NCBI RefSeq assembly: GCF_001891085.1 | Contig: NZ_JXUP01000006.1 | Location: 124,001 to 188,000 of the forward strand | Length of the DNA stretch: 64,000 nt | Reading direction: 5' to 3' | From: Campylobacter concisus | GTDB taxonomy: Bacteria > Campylobacterota > Campylobacteria > Campylobacterales > Campylobacteraceae | In this document: positions 43,243 to 52,305 of the stretch, in pieces | Layout: the number at the start of each line of letters is the position of its first letter | Numbering within the stretch: position 1 is the stretch's first letter | Program-made: the position numbers and the translations under genes | The notes under the pieces: generated by a model | The model's input: the letters and a program-made list of their open reading frames with translations, nothing else | Databases searched by the model: none | Told to the model about the DNA's origin: nothing

Positions 43243-46200
43243 TCTATTCTCCTGTTTGTCTTGTCACTTATATCTAGGTTACTATCACTATTAGATTTTA
43301 CTCCTATAAAACCTCCAACTGCACCGCTTGTCTTATCTTCTATGTTATTGCTCTTTAGGACTTTACCAGCCCATTCGCCATTTGGTACTAGAAAATTTAG
43401 ATTGAAATTATTTGTTTCAGGTTTCTCATCAAATTCGCTATAAAGAAGCCAGCTAGGTGCTCTCATTTTAGCCACATCAGTAACCGCTGAAGGATTTCTT
43501 ATAAAAATTATTTGCTCACCATTACTTATGCTGCTTACATCATTTCTTAAAACAGTGCCGCTATAAGTGTTTGTAAAGCTAAAGTCATGATAGTTAAGTA
43601 CTCCTGCGCTATGTTTTGGATTGGTGGCCCAAAATGGTGCAGCTGGAAAGTCTTGCCATAATTTACCATCATTTTTCATGTAGGCATTTTTATCGCACCC
43701 ATCGCAGTAGGCACCATAATAAATTTTGGCGTAAAAGCCGCTATAAAGCCCTTCATAAAATGGTGCATAAACCCTACCAAAGTAAAATTTTGCTGTCGTT
43801 TCTGTTGCTGGTTTTTCATATTTTTTTACTGTATCGGTGCTATCTGACATTCCGCTAAAGCTAAAATCATTACTTGAAATAGTAAAAGGATTTTTAGCAT
43901 GATTTACTTTTCTTTCAAAATTAAAATATACTTCACCTTTGCCTACGCCATTTACAAAAGTATTTTTTTCTACATAAAATGTTGATTTTGTAGCACTTGG
44001 ATCTATTGCTTTTCTAGTATTTGAGCCAGGAATTTCAAAAAATAAAATTTCTTCATTTGCTTTTGCTAATGTACCGGCATTGCCATCGTTATCTGTAAAA
44101 TTTAAAGGAACTCTGTCTAACTTTATGTCAAAGTTCATATTCTTTGCATAGCAATCTTCATTATAAAGTTTTGCAGGGTCATCGTTAAATAACCTGGCAG
44201 TTACTTCAAAGTCAAGCTTTGCTTTTTGTATGCCTTCATTATCAAGGTATGTTATATCGCTATCTTTTGTTATCTTTAACTTGCTTATTTGTATATCTTT
44301 TGGCCTAAATAGATAATCTCTATTACCTTCCAGCTTTATACTACATCCGATCCTTCCTTCTTGAGCAGTATCTTGTGATGGATCGTTGCTAATTGAGTTT
44401 TTTACACAATCATCAGCTCTTGATGGCGTATGTTGATCAGTTATTGTATAGTCTTTGTCTAATACATAAAAATATGTATCACCTATATCTGAGTAAGAAA
44501 AGCCAACAGGTCCACTTGATGTGTGACGGAAAATTTTACCCAATGCTTTATTTGGATCGTTAAAATCTACGCTTAGTTTGTTTTCACTTTCTATAATGCT
44601 AGGATCGCAAGTCGCACTATATGCTGGTACAAGTTTTATCTCTCCATTTGAGCCACTTATGTTATTTATATAACCATTTGCTAAGCCACTATCAAGAGGT
44701 TTCATAGCTGCAAGAGCAATGTTATTATAAACTTTGCCGCCTATTAAAACATTGTTATTATTGATCGTATTCTTGTCAGTATCCCATAGTCTAAAGTGAC
44801 TTGGTCTTATAGCAAAATCATCTAATTTTTCGCATTCAACCTTTGTAGTATTTGTCACTGGATCAAGATGAGAAATTCTAAATTTTACGCTTTTATAGGC
44901 TCTATCAATACTAATGCCTGACAACAAAATATCAGTTACGCCATTAAATGTTATATCTTGTTCATATAAATTTGTTGGAGCATTGCAAGACTCGACCAAC
45001 TCTACTTTTACATCTACTGGGGCATCTGGTACTTTTTTATTGCCATCTGTATCATAGTTCGTGATATAGACATTAAATGGCGTAGAAACGATTTTAGTTA
45101 GAAGTCTATTTTTAAATTTAGCTTTAAAAGTTGCTGAGCCATCGTCTTGTCTATTGCTTGCGACGAAATTATTTGGACTGGCACTAACGCCTAAAGTAAT
45201 GTTGTAGTTTTGATTGCTACATCTTCTTATGTATGTGTCATAGGGCTGTAAATTTATATCAGCATTTGCAACCGTGGCTTTGTAACTATTTGACTCAAAT
45301 TTAGACTTAAGGGTAGTTTCATATATGGCATAAGCGTAGTTGCCTTGATGAATTAGCATTTCTCCACCCTTATTTGCAGCAGCACCTTGTCCTAAATAAA
45401 AAGTTAAGTCATTTCCGCTTAATTGCTGCAGGCCTGTGTTGTCGTTATAGTGTACCTGTCCTGACATAGTAAGCAGATCACTAGGTCCTTGTGATGCTTT
45501 ATCTGCGTATATGTAAGTTGAGTTTGGATTATAAATTTGGCTTGGATCTATTGTAGCTTTTAGTGCAAAGTCTTGGGCGGCTTCATTAGTATTGTTTGTA
45601 ACTTCAACGAAAGTTTTTAAAATAGTATTTGCTGGCACTACTGTTGGGGTATTTTCTTGCACCTTTGTAAAAGTACTATCGCTAGGTTTTTTTGCATAAA
45701 TATATTCCATATAGCAAACATCTGGTTTATATATACGGGTAGAAAAGCCTACCATGGCCAAATTTATACGGTCAGCGCTTACAACATTAGCACTGCCTGA
45801 ATTTTTAATCGTTGTAACTGTAAATTTTATATCTGCTTCTTTTTGGGAATGTGACATTTTGTCTGATATATCAAATATATCTAAGTCTGCTTGAGAGTGA
45901 AATTTTTTGCCTGGATTTATAGGTTGTCCAAATTTTGTCATGGTTGAGTTAAATTGATCACCTTTTGCATTGTATTTGCTGGTTATACTCAGATAGCTAC
46001 CTTCGTTTTCTATTTCAATATTCTCACCTTTTGTTTCTGGCTTTCCGCCAAAAGAAAACATTGTAAGCGTAGCATTTATATCGCCTGCTTTTGGTGTATA
46101 GATATTCTCAAATTTTACATCTACGGTTGAGCTCTTTACAGTACCAAATGGATCGCTTGACTTCATCCAGTCTGCTGCAAGTCTTTCTAGTCCATCAAAT

Positions 46201-47453
46201 ATACTAACAAGCTTTGGCTCTATATTGTTTGCTGCAGCGGTTTTATCATCAAAGTCATAAATGATGACTAAACTCCAAGCCGCAAATTGTGGTGCGATGG
46301 ATTGTATCCAGTAACCATTTTGCCCTTGAACTGGTGAGAATAGTAGCGTGCCGTATGTTTTTTTTAGTTTTCTATTAGTAGAGTTGTTTACCTTATATAT
46401 GCCATCATTTGGGTCTATAAATTCATCACTAAAGGGAATCGTAGTTGATCTGATATTGCCAGCATAAAATGTCCTATCTGACTCACTAGTACCAAGAGAA
46501 TCTCTAACTATATCTGTTACATCAGCGCTTGCTACATATTGGTAGTTTATTCCAGCCTTTACATAGTAGCTATTAGACTCGTTTTGATTATATGATTCAA
46601 GAGTCATTGATTTTGGTTTATACTCACTAAATGAGCCAAACCAAAAAACATCTTTTGGATCAGCATCTATTGTGATTACATTTTTTCCAGGAGCTTTAAA
46701 ATCAATCCTGCTATATCCTTTTATGTAATTTAAGGCATTTACATATAAATTTGACCCAAGATTTTTTATTGCCCAGTTTTGATAAAGAGAGCCACCCCAA
46801 TAAAGCCTGGCATAGACTACGTTTTTACCTTTTAAATTATTTTGTATAAAGGTATTTTTCTCACTAAAATCAAATGTGGAAGAGGATGAATTTTTACAAT
46901 AAGGATGCTTGCTAGGATTATAAATATATGTTGTTTGACAAAGTGTGTAATTACTAGACGTAAAACTACCAGTATCTAAAAATATTCTATCGGCTGTAGA
47001 TGATGTTCTTGTTACGTTAGATGGATCTGGAACAAAATTATATCCAGCGTATTGTGGAATCATAATAGTAGCACCAATGGTAGCTATATCTCCATTTACT
47101 CTGGTATTTAGATTTCCATTTATTGATCTTTGTCTTAAGCCTTTAGAGTGATCATCCCACATACCTATTAATGATCGTTGATTCCATGGAGAAAATTGCT
47201 CAACATAAATATGATAGTGGTCTTGTGCTAAGCCTGAAGAAAAGCTATTGGTATCTATCGTCCAAGTTCTATCAGATTTTCTTATGCAATGTGGGATATT
47301 TTTAGAAGAGTTGTCTTGGTACTCTTCAGCGTCTATAAAGCAAGAATAGTTTGCTCCACTACAACCAATAGATGCTGCTTCTGCTGTCGTACAAGCTCTG
47401 GGTGCACAAAAACCAAACGTTACAATAAAACAGAGTAAGTATGCTATCTTCAC
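43236..47453 (-). CDS. Giant secreted MshQ-like (DUF6701-type) surface protein
   Basis: About 1405 residues. I prefer the GTG at 47453 (AGAGG upstream, signal peptide KIAYLLCFIVTFGFCAPRAC) to the TTG at 47474. The N-terminal half holds a surface-protein module with YVASADVTDIVRDSL and AAWSLVIIYDF (about 307-407), then a beta-rich region with VEVTNNTNEAAQDFALKATI. The C-terminal half carries FAIRPSHF at about 887-894 (counted from 47474) and FYFGRVYAP, which resemble the C-terminal domain of MSHA MshQ proteins. It is co-transcribed with three pseudopilins, so it may sit at the tip of a short pilus or be secreted by it. That role is inference. Confidence 0.78.
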   Translation of the reverse strand: MKIAYLLCFIVTFGFCAPRACTTAEAASIGCSGANYSCFIDAEEYQDNSSKNIPHCIRKSDRTWTIDTNSFSSGLAQDHYHIYVEQFSPWNQRSLIGMWDDHSKGLRQRSINGNLNTRVNGDIATIGATIMIPQYAGYNFVPDPSNVTRTSSTADRIFLDTGSFTSSNYTLCQTTYIYNPSKHPYCKNSSSSTFDFSEKNTFIQNNLKGKNVVYARLYWGGSLYQNWAIKNLGSNLYVNALNYIKGYSRIDFKAPGKNVITIDADPKDVFWFGSFSEYKPKSMTLESYNQNESNSYYVKAGINYQYVASADVTDIVRDSLGTSESDRTFYAGNIRSTTIPFSDEFIDPNDGIYKVNNSTNRKLKKTYGTLLFSPVQGQNGYWIQSIAPQFAAWSLVIIYDFDDKTAAANNIEPKLVSIFDGLERLAADWMKSSDPFGTVKSSTVDVKFENIYTPKAGDINATLTMFSFGGKPETKGENIEIENEGSYLSITSKYNAKGDQFNSTMTKFGQPINPGKKFHSQADLDIFDISDKMSHSQKEADIKFTVTTIKNSGSANVVSADRINLAMVGFSTRIYKPDVCYMEYIYAKKPSDSTFTKVQENTPTVVPANTILKTFVEVTNNTNEAAQDFALKATIDPSQIYNPNSTYIYADKASQGPSDLLTMSGQVHYNDNTGLQQLSGNDLTFYLGQGAAANKGGEMLIHQGNYAYAIYETTLKSKFESNSYKATVANADINLQPYDTYIRRCSNQNYNITLGVSASPNNFVASNRQDDGSATFKAKFKNRLLTKIVSTPFNVYITNYDTDGNKKVPDAPVDVKVELVESCNAPTNLYEQDITFNGVTDILLSGISIDRAYKSVKFRISHLDPVTNTTKVECEKLDDFAIRPSHFRLWDTDKNTINNNNVLIGGKVYNNIALAAMKPLDSGLANGYINNISGSNGEIKLVPAYSATCDPSIIESENKLSVDFNDPNKALGKIFRHTSSGPVGFSYSDIGDTYFYVLDKDYTITDQHTPSRADDCVKNSISNDPSQDTAQEGRIGCSIKLEGNRDYLFRPKDIQISKLKITKDSDITYLDNEGIQKAKLDFEVTARLFNDDPAKLYNEDCYAKNMNFDIKLDRVPLNFTDNDGNAGTLAKANEEILFFEIPGSNTRKAIDPSATKSTFYVEKNTFVNGVGKGEVYFNFERKVNHAKNPFTISSNDFSFSGMSDSTDTVKKYEKPATETTAKFYFGRVYAPFYEGLYSGFYAKIYYGAYCDGCDKNAYMKNDGKLWQDFPAAPFWATNPKHSAGVLNYHDFSFTNTYSGTVLRNDVSSISNGEQIIFIRNPSAVTDVAKMRAPSWLLYSEFDEKPETNNFNLNFLVPNGEWAGKVLKSNNIEDKTSGAVGGFIGVKSNSDSNLDISDKTNRRIEW

Positions 47454-47513
47454 AACAAATCCTCTAAATAACAATAAAAAATCTCTCCTTAGATTTTTAA
47501 AAGCTTTTAGCTA

Positions 47514-47897
47514 CTATTTTTGTATAAAATTTTCTATCATTTCAGCTTGCCCGTACTGAGGATATTTGGCAATGTCTAAAACGACTTGGGATAAGGTCAT
47601 ATTGTCCATATTGCAAACGATAGGAGCTATAAAATTTACAGTTGATTTTTCAAGCGGGAGTGCAACAACGATAATGTTATAAATTCTAAGTTGAGAGCTT
47701 TCTTTAATCTCCATAAGATCTTCATAATAGCTTGGAATGTCGAATTCGTAGCTTCTTAATGCAAAAGGATTTATCATTGTAAAAGATGTCTCATCATCTT
47801 TGCTTGCTAGCTTAACAAAAAATTTATCAAGTTCAATTAACTCCATCGTTTTGATATGCTCAAAGCCTAAAATAGGGCTTTTAACACTAAAAATCAT
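47514..47897 (-). CDS. fliW: Flagellar assembly factor FliW
   Basis: A 127-residue cytoplasmic protein that binds flagellin and antagonises the translational regulator Csr[15 protein letters not shown] and the [20 protein letters not shown] stretch (NxANPIVIN-type region) match FliW. Length is normal (about 130-150). It is divergent from bamD, as in C. jejuni Cj1074-Cj1075 as I recall. It ends 60 bases before the giant surface protein gene on the same strand, so read-through into the pseudopilin cluster is possible. Confidence 0.93.
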   Translation of the reverse strand: MIFSVKSPILGFEHIKTMELIELDKFFVKLASKDDETSFTMINPFALRSYEFDIPSYYEDLMEIKESSQLRIYNIIVVALPLEKSTVNFIAPIVCNMDNMTLSQVVLDIAKYPQYGQAEMIENFIQK

Positions 47898-48009
47898 ACT
47901 AACTCCTATTTTGTAAAGTTGCCGTATTTTATCATAGTTTTAAAAAATTTATACAAAAATAATAGCAAAAAATGTAGAATACGAGGATTTAAACTTTTTA
48001 AGGAAAAGC

Positions 48010-48657
48010 ATGAAAAGATTTTCTAAATTTCTAGCAGTTGTGGCTCTTTTGGGGCTTTTTAGTGGTTGTGCTGAAAAATATACCGAGCTTTATAATCTAA
48101 CTCCTGATGAGTGGTATGCTCAGGTTATAGCTGATATAAAAGATGGCGATCTTGAAGCGGCCGATAAACACTATGTCTCAATGGCAAGCGAACACGTAGC
48201 AAGCCCGCTTTTGGAGCAAATTTTACTTATCCTTGCCCAAGCTCACGCAAATGATGAAGAGTATCTAATGGCAAATCACTATCTTGACGAGTATATTAAA
48301 AGATACGGCGATAACGGCCCAAAAACAGAGTTTGCTCAGTATCTAAAGATAAAAGCAAATTTTGACTCATTTACTCAGCCAAACCGCAACCAAAAGCTCA
48401 TGGAAGATAGCGTAACTGAGATCGAGAAATTTCTTTATATGTATCCAAATACTGAATATAAGCCACTTATCGAGACTATGCTTATTAAATTTAAGCTCGC
48501 GCTTTACTTCCTAGATATGCAAATAGCCGATCTTTATAATAGAACGGGCAGGGATGTATCGGCTAAAATTTATGAGCAAAAACTTGAAGAGTCGCCGTTT
48601 AGAAATTCTGACCTTATAAAACCTGACGTAGCATGGTATAGAAAACTGTTTGAATAG
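48010..48657 (+). CDS. bamD: Outer membrane assembly lipoprotein BamD
   Basis: Essential lipoprotein of the BAM complex that inserts beta-barrel proteins. The 215-residue precursor has a lipoprotein signal with lipobox FSGC and TPR-like repeats ([20 protein letters not shown], then [15 protein letters not shown]-like helices). Length is slightly below the E. coli protein (245). It has AAGGAAA before the ATG and lies 8 bases before lon. Confidence 0.93.
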   Translation: MKRFSKFLAVVALLGLFSGCAEKYTELYNLTPDEWYAQVIADIKDGDLEAADKHYVSMASEHVASPLLEQILLILAQAHANDEEYLMANHYLDEYIKRYGDNGPKTEFAQYLKIKANFDSFTQPNRNQKLMEDSVTEIEKFLYMYPNTEYKPLIETMLIKFKLALYFLDMQIADLYNRTGRDVSAKIYEQKLEESPFRNSDLIKPDVAWYRKLFE

Positions 48658-48665
48658 GAGAAATT

Positions 48666-51083
48666 TTGCAAATAAACGAAAATAAAGGCTTCCCAACTGA
48701 AATTCCTATTATCGTTGAGGATGAGCTATTTTTATATCCATTTATGATAACTCCGCTTTTTTTAAGCGATGATGAAAATTTAAAAGCACTTGAACTTGCC
48801 ATACAAGAAGAGACTCCGATCCTTGTGGTGCCTACAAAGCCTCAGCAAGACGGCGCTAGAGACTTTGACGGCATATATGACGCAGGCGTAATCGGCACGA
48901 TAATGCGCCGTGTGCCATTACCTGACGGACGCGTGAAGGTGCTATTTCAGGGCATCGACAAAGGCAAAATTTTAAAACAATCAGGCATAAACCCACTCCG
49001 TGGCATCGTCGATATGCTTCATGTCAAACGTCCATCACAGGTTAAAACTGATGCACTAATCGTAGTTTTAAGAGAAAAAGTAAGAGAGCTTTCGCAGTTT
49101 AGCCATTTTTTCCCGCCTGATCTTTTAAAAACGATAGAAGAGAGCGCTGAGGCGATCAGGGTTTGCGATCTCGTCTCAAGTGCACTTCGCTTAAAAAAAC
49201 AGATCGCATATAGCTTTTTTGTCGAGGAAAATTTAGAGCAACGCCTACTAAAGCTCATCGACTATGTTATCGAAGAGATCGAGGCAAATAAGCTTCAAAA
49301 AGAGATAAAAAATAAAGTCCATTCAAAGATCGATAAGACAAACAAAGAGTACTTTTTAAAGGAGCAGTTAAAGCAAATCCAAGCTGAGCTTGGAGCGGAT
49401 ACGAGCCGTGAAGAGGAGCTTGAAGAGTACCGCAAAAAGCTTGATGCGAAGAAGAAATTTATGGCTGAGGACGCCTATAAAGAGATCAAAAAACAAATAG
49501 ATAAGCTTTCTCGCATGCACCCAGACTCAGCAGACGCAAATACCTTGCAAAGCTATCTTGACTGGGTTTTAGAAATTCCATTTGAAAATGTAGCTAAGAA
49601 AAAGTCATCCATCAGCGAAGTGAGCAAGCATCTAAATGCCGATCACTACAGCTTGGAGAAGCCAAAAGAGCGCATCGAGGAGTATTTTGCTTTGCGTGAG
49701 CTTTTGGAGCTTAGAGGTGTCGGTGAAAAGGTAAATAATGGCGCTATTTTATGCTTTGCAGGCCCTCCAGGCGTGGGTAAAACAAGTCTCGCAAACTCGA
49801 TCGCAAAAGCGCTAAAGCGTGAGCTAGTCAGGATCGCACTTGGCGGACTTGAGGACGTAAATGAGCTAAGAGGTCACCGCCGCACCTACATAGGCGCTAT
49901 GCCAGGGCGTATCGTTCAAGGGCTAATAGAAGCCAAACAGATGAACCCAGTGGTTGTCTTAGATGAGATCGATAAGGTTGGCAGAAGCTACAGAGGCGAC
50001 CCGACCGCAGTTTTACTTGAAATTTTGGACCCAGAGCAAAATAATAAATTTAGAGATTATTACCTAAATTTTAACATCGATCTTAGCAAGATCATCTTCA
50101 TCGCCACAGCAAATGACGTGAGTATGATACCAGCCGCACTTCGAGATAGGATGGAGTTTATCGAGCTTAGCTCATACACTCCACAAGAGAAATTTGAGAT
50201 CGCTAAAAAATATCTATTGCCTCAGGAGCTTAAAAAACATGGCCTAAAACCAAGCGATGTGAGTATCAGCAAAGAGGCACTTGAGCTAATCATCAGCGAC
50301 TATACAAGAGAGAGTGGCGTGCGAAATTTACGCCGTAGGATCGCTGATATATTAAGAAAGGTCGCCAAAAATATCCTCACTAAAAAAAATGAGGGCAAGA
50401 TCAGTGTCACGGCTAAAAATTTGAAAGAATTTTTGGAGAAAAAGGTCTATGAGATCGAGCCAGCGGATAAAAAAGATCAGATAGGTCTAGTAAATGGCCT
50501 TGCATGGACGAGTGTCGGTGGCGATGTGCTAAGGATCGAGGCTATCAGGATCCAGGGCAAAGGCAATATGCAGATCACCGGTCAGCTAGGCGACGTGATG
50601 AAAGAGAGCGCTCAGATCGCGTTTAGCGTTATTAAAGTGCTAATAGACAACAAAAAAATAAAAGTACCGATGACTATCGTGCCAAAATTTGACGATGACA
50701 AGCACAAGCTCGAAGCCAGCGACGTTTATAGACGCTATGATCTTCACTTGCACGTACCAGAGGGTGCTGTACCAAAAGATGGACCAAGTGCTGGCATCAC
50801 GATGGCAACTGCGATCGCATCGATACTAACCGATACAAAGGTAAGACACGACATAGCAATGACTGGCGAGATTACGCTAACTGGTAGAGTGCTACCGATC
50901 GGTGGTCTAAAAGAGAAGCTAATCGCCGCGCACAAAGCTGGCATCAAAACAGCTCTGATACCTCGTAAAAACTACGACCGTGACCTTGTCGACATCCCAG
51001 CTGAAGTAAAGGCTGATATGAAGATCATCGCCGTAGATACGATCGATGATGTGCTAAAAAATGCTCTTGTAGCTAAAAAATAA
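48666..51083 (+). CDS. lon: ATP-dependent protease Lon
   Basis: Cytoplasmic AAA+ protease. The 805-residue protein starts with TTG at 48666, supported by AGGAG five bases upstream. The order is: N-terminal substrate domain ([20 protein letters not shown]-type start), coiled coil, Walker [10 protein letters not shown] near residue 364, Walker [11 protein letters not shown], and the C-terminal protease domain with KDGPSAGIT (Ser708) and GGLKEKL (Lys751) as dyad. Length is normal. It is coupled to bamD, as in C. jejuni. Confidence 0.96.
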   Translation: MQINENKGFPTEIPIIVEDELFLYPFMITPLFLSDDENLKALELAIQEETPILVVPTKPQQDGARDFDGIYDAGVIGTIMRRVPLPDGRVKVLFQGIDKGKILKQSGINPLRGIVDMLHVKRPSQVKTDALIVVLREKVRELSQFSHFFPPDLLKTIEESAEAIRVCDLVSSALRLKKQIAYSFFVEENLEQRLLKLIDYVIEEIEANKLQKEIKNKVHSKIDKTNKEYFLKEQLKQIQAELGADTSREEELEEYRKKLDAKKKFMAEDAYKEIKKQIDKLSRMHPDSADANTLQSYLDWVLEIPFENVAKKKSSISEVSKHLNADHYSLEKPKERIEEYFALRELLELRGVGEKVNNGAILCFAGPPGVGKTSLANSIAKALKRELVRIALGGLEDVNELRGHRRTYIGAMPGRIVQGLIEAKQMNPVVVLDEIDKVGRSYRGDPTAVLLEILDPEQNNKFRDYYLNFNIDLSKIIFIATANDVSMIPAALRDRMEFIELSSYTPQEKFEIAKKYLLPQELKKHGLKPSDVSISKEALELIISDYTRESGVRNLRRRIADILRKVAKNILTKKNEGKISVTAKNLKEFLEKKVYEIEPADKKDQIGLVNGLAWTSVGGDVLRIEAIRIQGKGNMQITGQLGDVMKESAQIAFSVIKVLIDNKKIKVPMTIVPKFDDDKHKLEASDVYRRYDLHLHVPEGAVPKDGPSAGITMATAIASILTDTKVRHDIAMTGEITLTGRVLPIGGLKEKLIAAHKAGIKTALIPRKNYDRDLVDIPAEVKADMKIIAVDTIDDVLKNALVAKK

Positions 51084-51719
51084 TCCTTATTCTAGCCCCA
51101 TTTTCTCTCACTTGGGGCAAGAGAAATTTATAAATTTTGACGATCCTAAAATCCAAGCAAAAAGCCATATAACTTATAAAAGCAATTAATAATTTAAACA
51201 TTATAAGCACATGCAGCACACTAGAGAAAAATAAATTTTAAAATTTATGAGCGAGTATATCACGCTTCGATTTCAGCAACAAGTAAATAATGAAACCTGA
51301 ATTTAGTAAGTTACTAAGACAAGTGAGTAAAGTTTTAAAATTTGTAAATTTGCTTTGTTAAATCAAGTGAGTGTCAAGTAAATTTTAAAATTTCATAAAC
51401 GAGTAATTTTGGCTCTAAAATTTGAGCTAAGCGGTAAGCAAATTTAGATTTTAGTTCTTGCGAGCGAATGAAGTTTTAAAATTTGAAAACGCTTTATTAA
51501 ATTTATAAATTCCTTTTTACTCAAAAGAGAGACAATGGGGCTTGAATTACGAGGCCGTCCTCTTATCTTCCTTTTTAAATCTGCTAAATCACTCACGTTC
51601 AAGGTGCATTCAATGGCGCTAAAGCACTGCATGCGTTTTAAATACTCTGATAAATTTTAAAAATGTTCGCTTGTAAATTTTAAAATTCGCCGGACTTTTA
51701 TTTTGCTGTAAATTTTTAG
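51084..51719. other. 0.63 kb gene-free region with recurrent AAATTTTAAAATTT motifs
   Basis: Between lon and ogt. A weak hairpin after lon (GCCCCA at 51095-51100 with TGGGGC at 51113-51118) may terminate lon. The rest contains at least five copies of TTTTAAAATTT or a close variant and several (A)GCGAGT/ACGAGT words. A GC-richer core lies at about 51530-51635. A 62-codon frame (51632-51444, minus) covers the core but has no ribosome site and no recognised domain. It could be an interspersed non-coding repeat; I cannot test copy number. Confidence 0.4.
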
Positions 51720-52178
51720 CTATTTATGCTTTGCTTCATGCTCTAAAAGCCAGATTTTAGTTGGCAAGCCATCTCCACCTGAGTAGCCGCCAAGCCCACT
51801 GCTAGCTAGCACTCTGTGACAAGGGACGATGATAGGCACTGGATTTTTAGCATTGGCTGTTCCTGCTGCTCGGTAGGCATTTTTATGACCTACGGCAAGT
51901 GCTAGAGCTGCGTATGTGGTCGTTTCTCCGTATGGTACTTTTTGTAAGGCCTCGTAAATTTTTGCTCTAAAATTAGTTGTTTTTATATCAAGCTTTATGC
52001 TAAAAATTTTAAGCCTGCCTTCAAAATATGCTTTTAGCTCATCAAGGCAAAGCCTTAAATTTTCATCATTTACTGCTACTTTTTCAAATTTATCTACAAA
52101 ATTTATCTCACAAATTCCATTTTTACTGGCAACGATCTCTAAAATTCCAATGGGAGATTTTAGGTAAGCTTTTGACAC
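51720..52178 (-). CDS. ogt: Methylated-DNA--protein-cysteine methyltransferase
   Basis: Suicide repair protein that moves the methyl group from O6-methylguanine to its own cysteine. The start is GTG at 52178 (AAGGAG five bases upstream), giving 152 residues; the frame open to 52286 upstream has no ribosome site. IIVPCHRVLASSG holds the acceptor Cys (about 120). VPYGETTTYAALA and NAYRAAGTANAKNP are the DNA-binding helix and asparagine-hinge region. Length is normal. It is divergent from acnB. Confidence 0.94.
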   Translation of the reverse strand: MSKAYLKSPIGILEIVASKNGICEINFVDKFEKVAVNDENLRLCLDELKAYFEGRLKIFSIKLDIKTTNFRAKIYEALQKVPYGETTTYAALALAVGHKNAYRAAGTANAKNPVPIIVPCHRVLASSGLGGYSGGDGLPTKIWLLEHEAKHK

Positions 52179-52305
52179 ATTTGCTCCTTGAAATTTGAAA
52201 ATTTGGACAAATTTTACTTTAGTTTGTTTTGCTTTTTGATAAAATGCAAGCAAACTAGCGATTTTTAGGCTAAAAATAACGAGCAAAAAACCACAAAGGA
52301 ATTTT

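Noticed and set aside
51444-51632. 62-codon minus-strand frame in the lon-ogt gap
   Set aside because: No ribosome site or recognised domain; the sequence may be a non-coding repeat. Kept only as part of the spacer entry.
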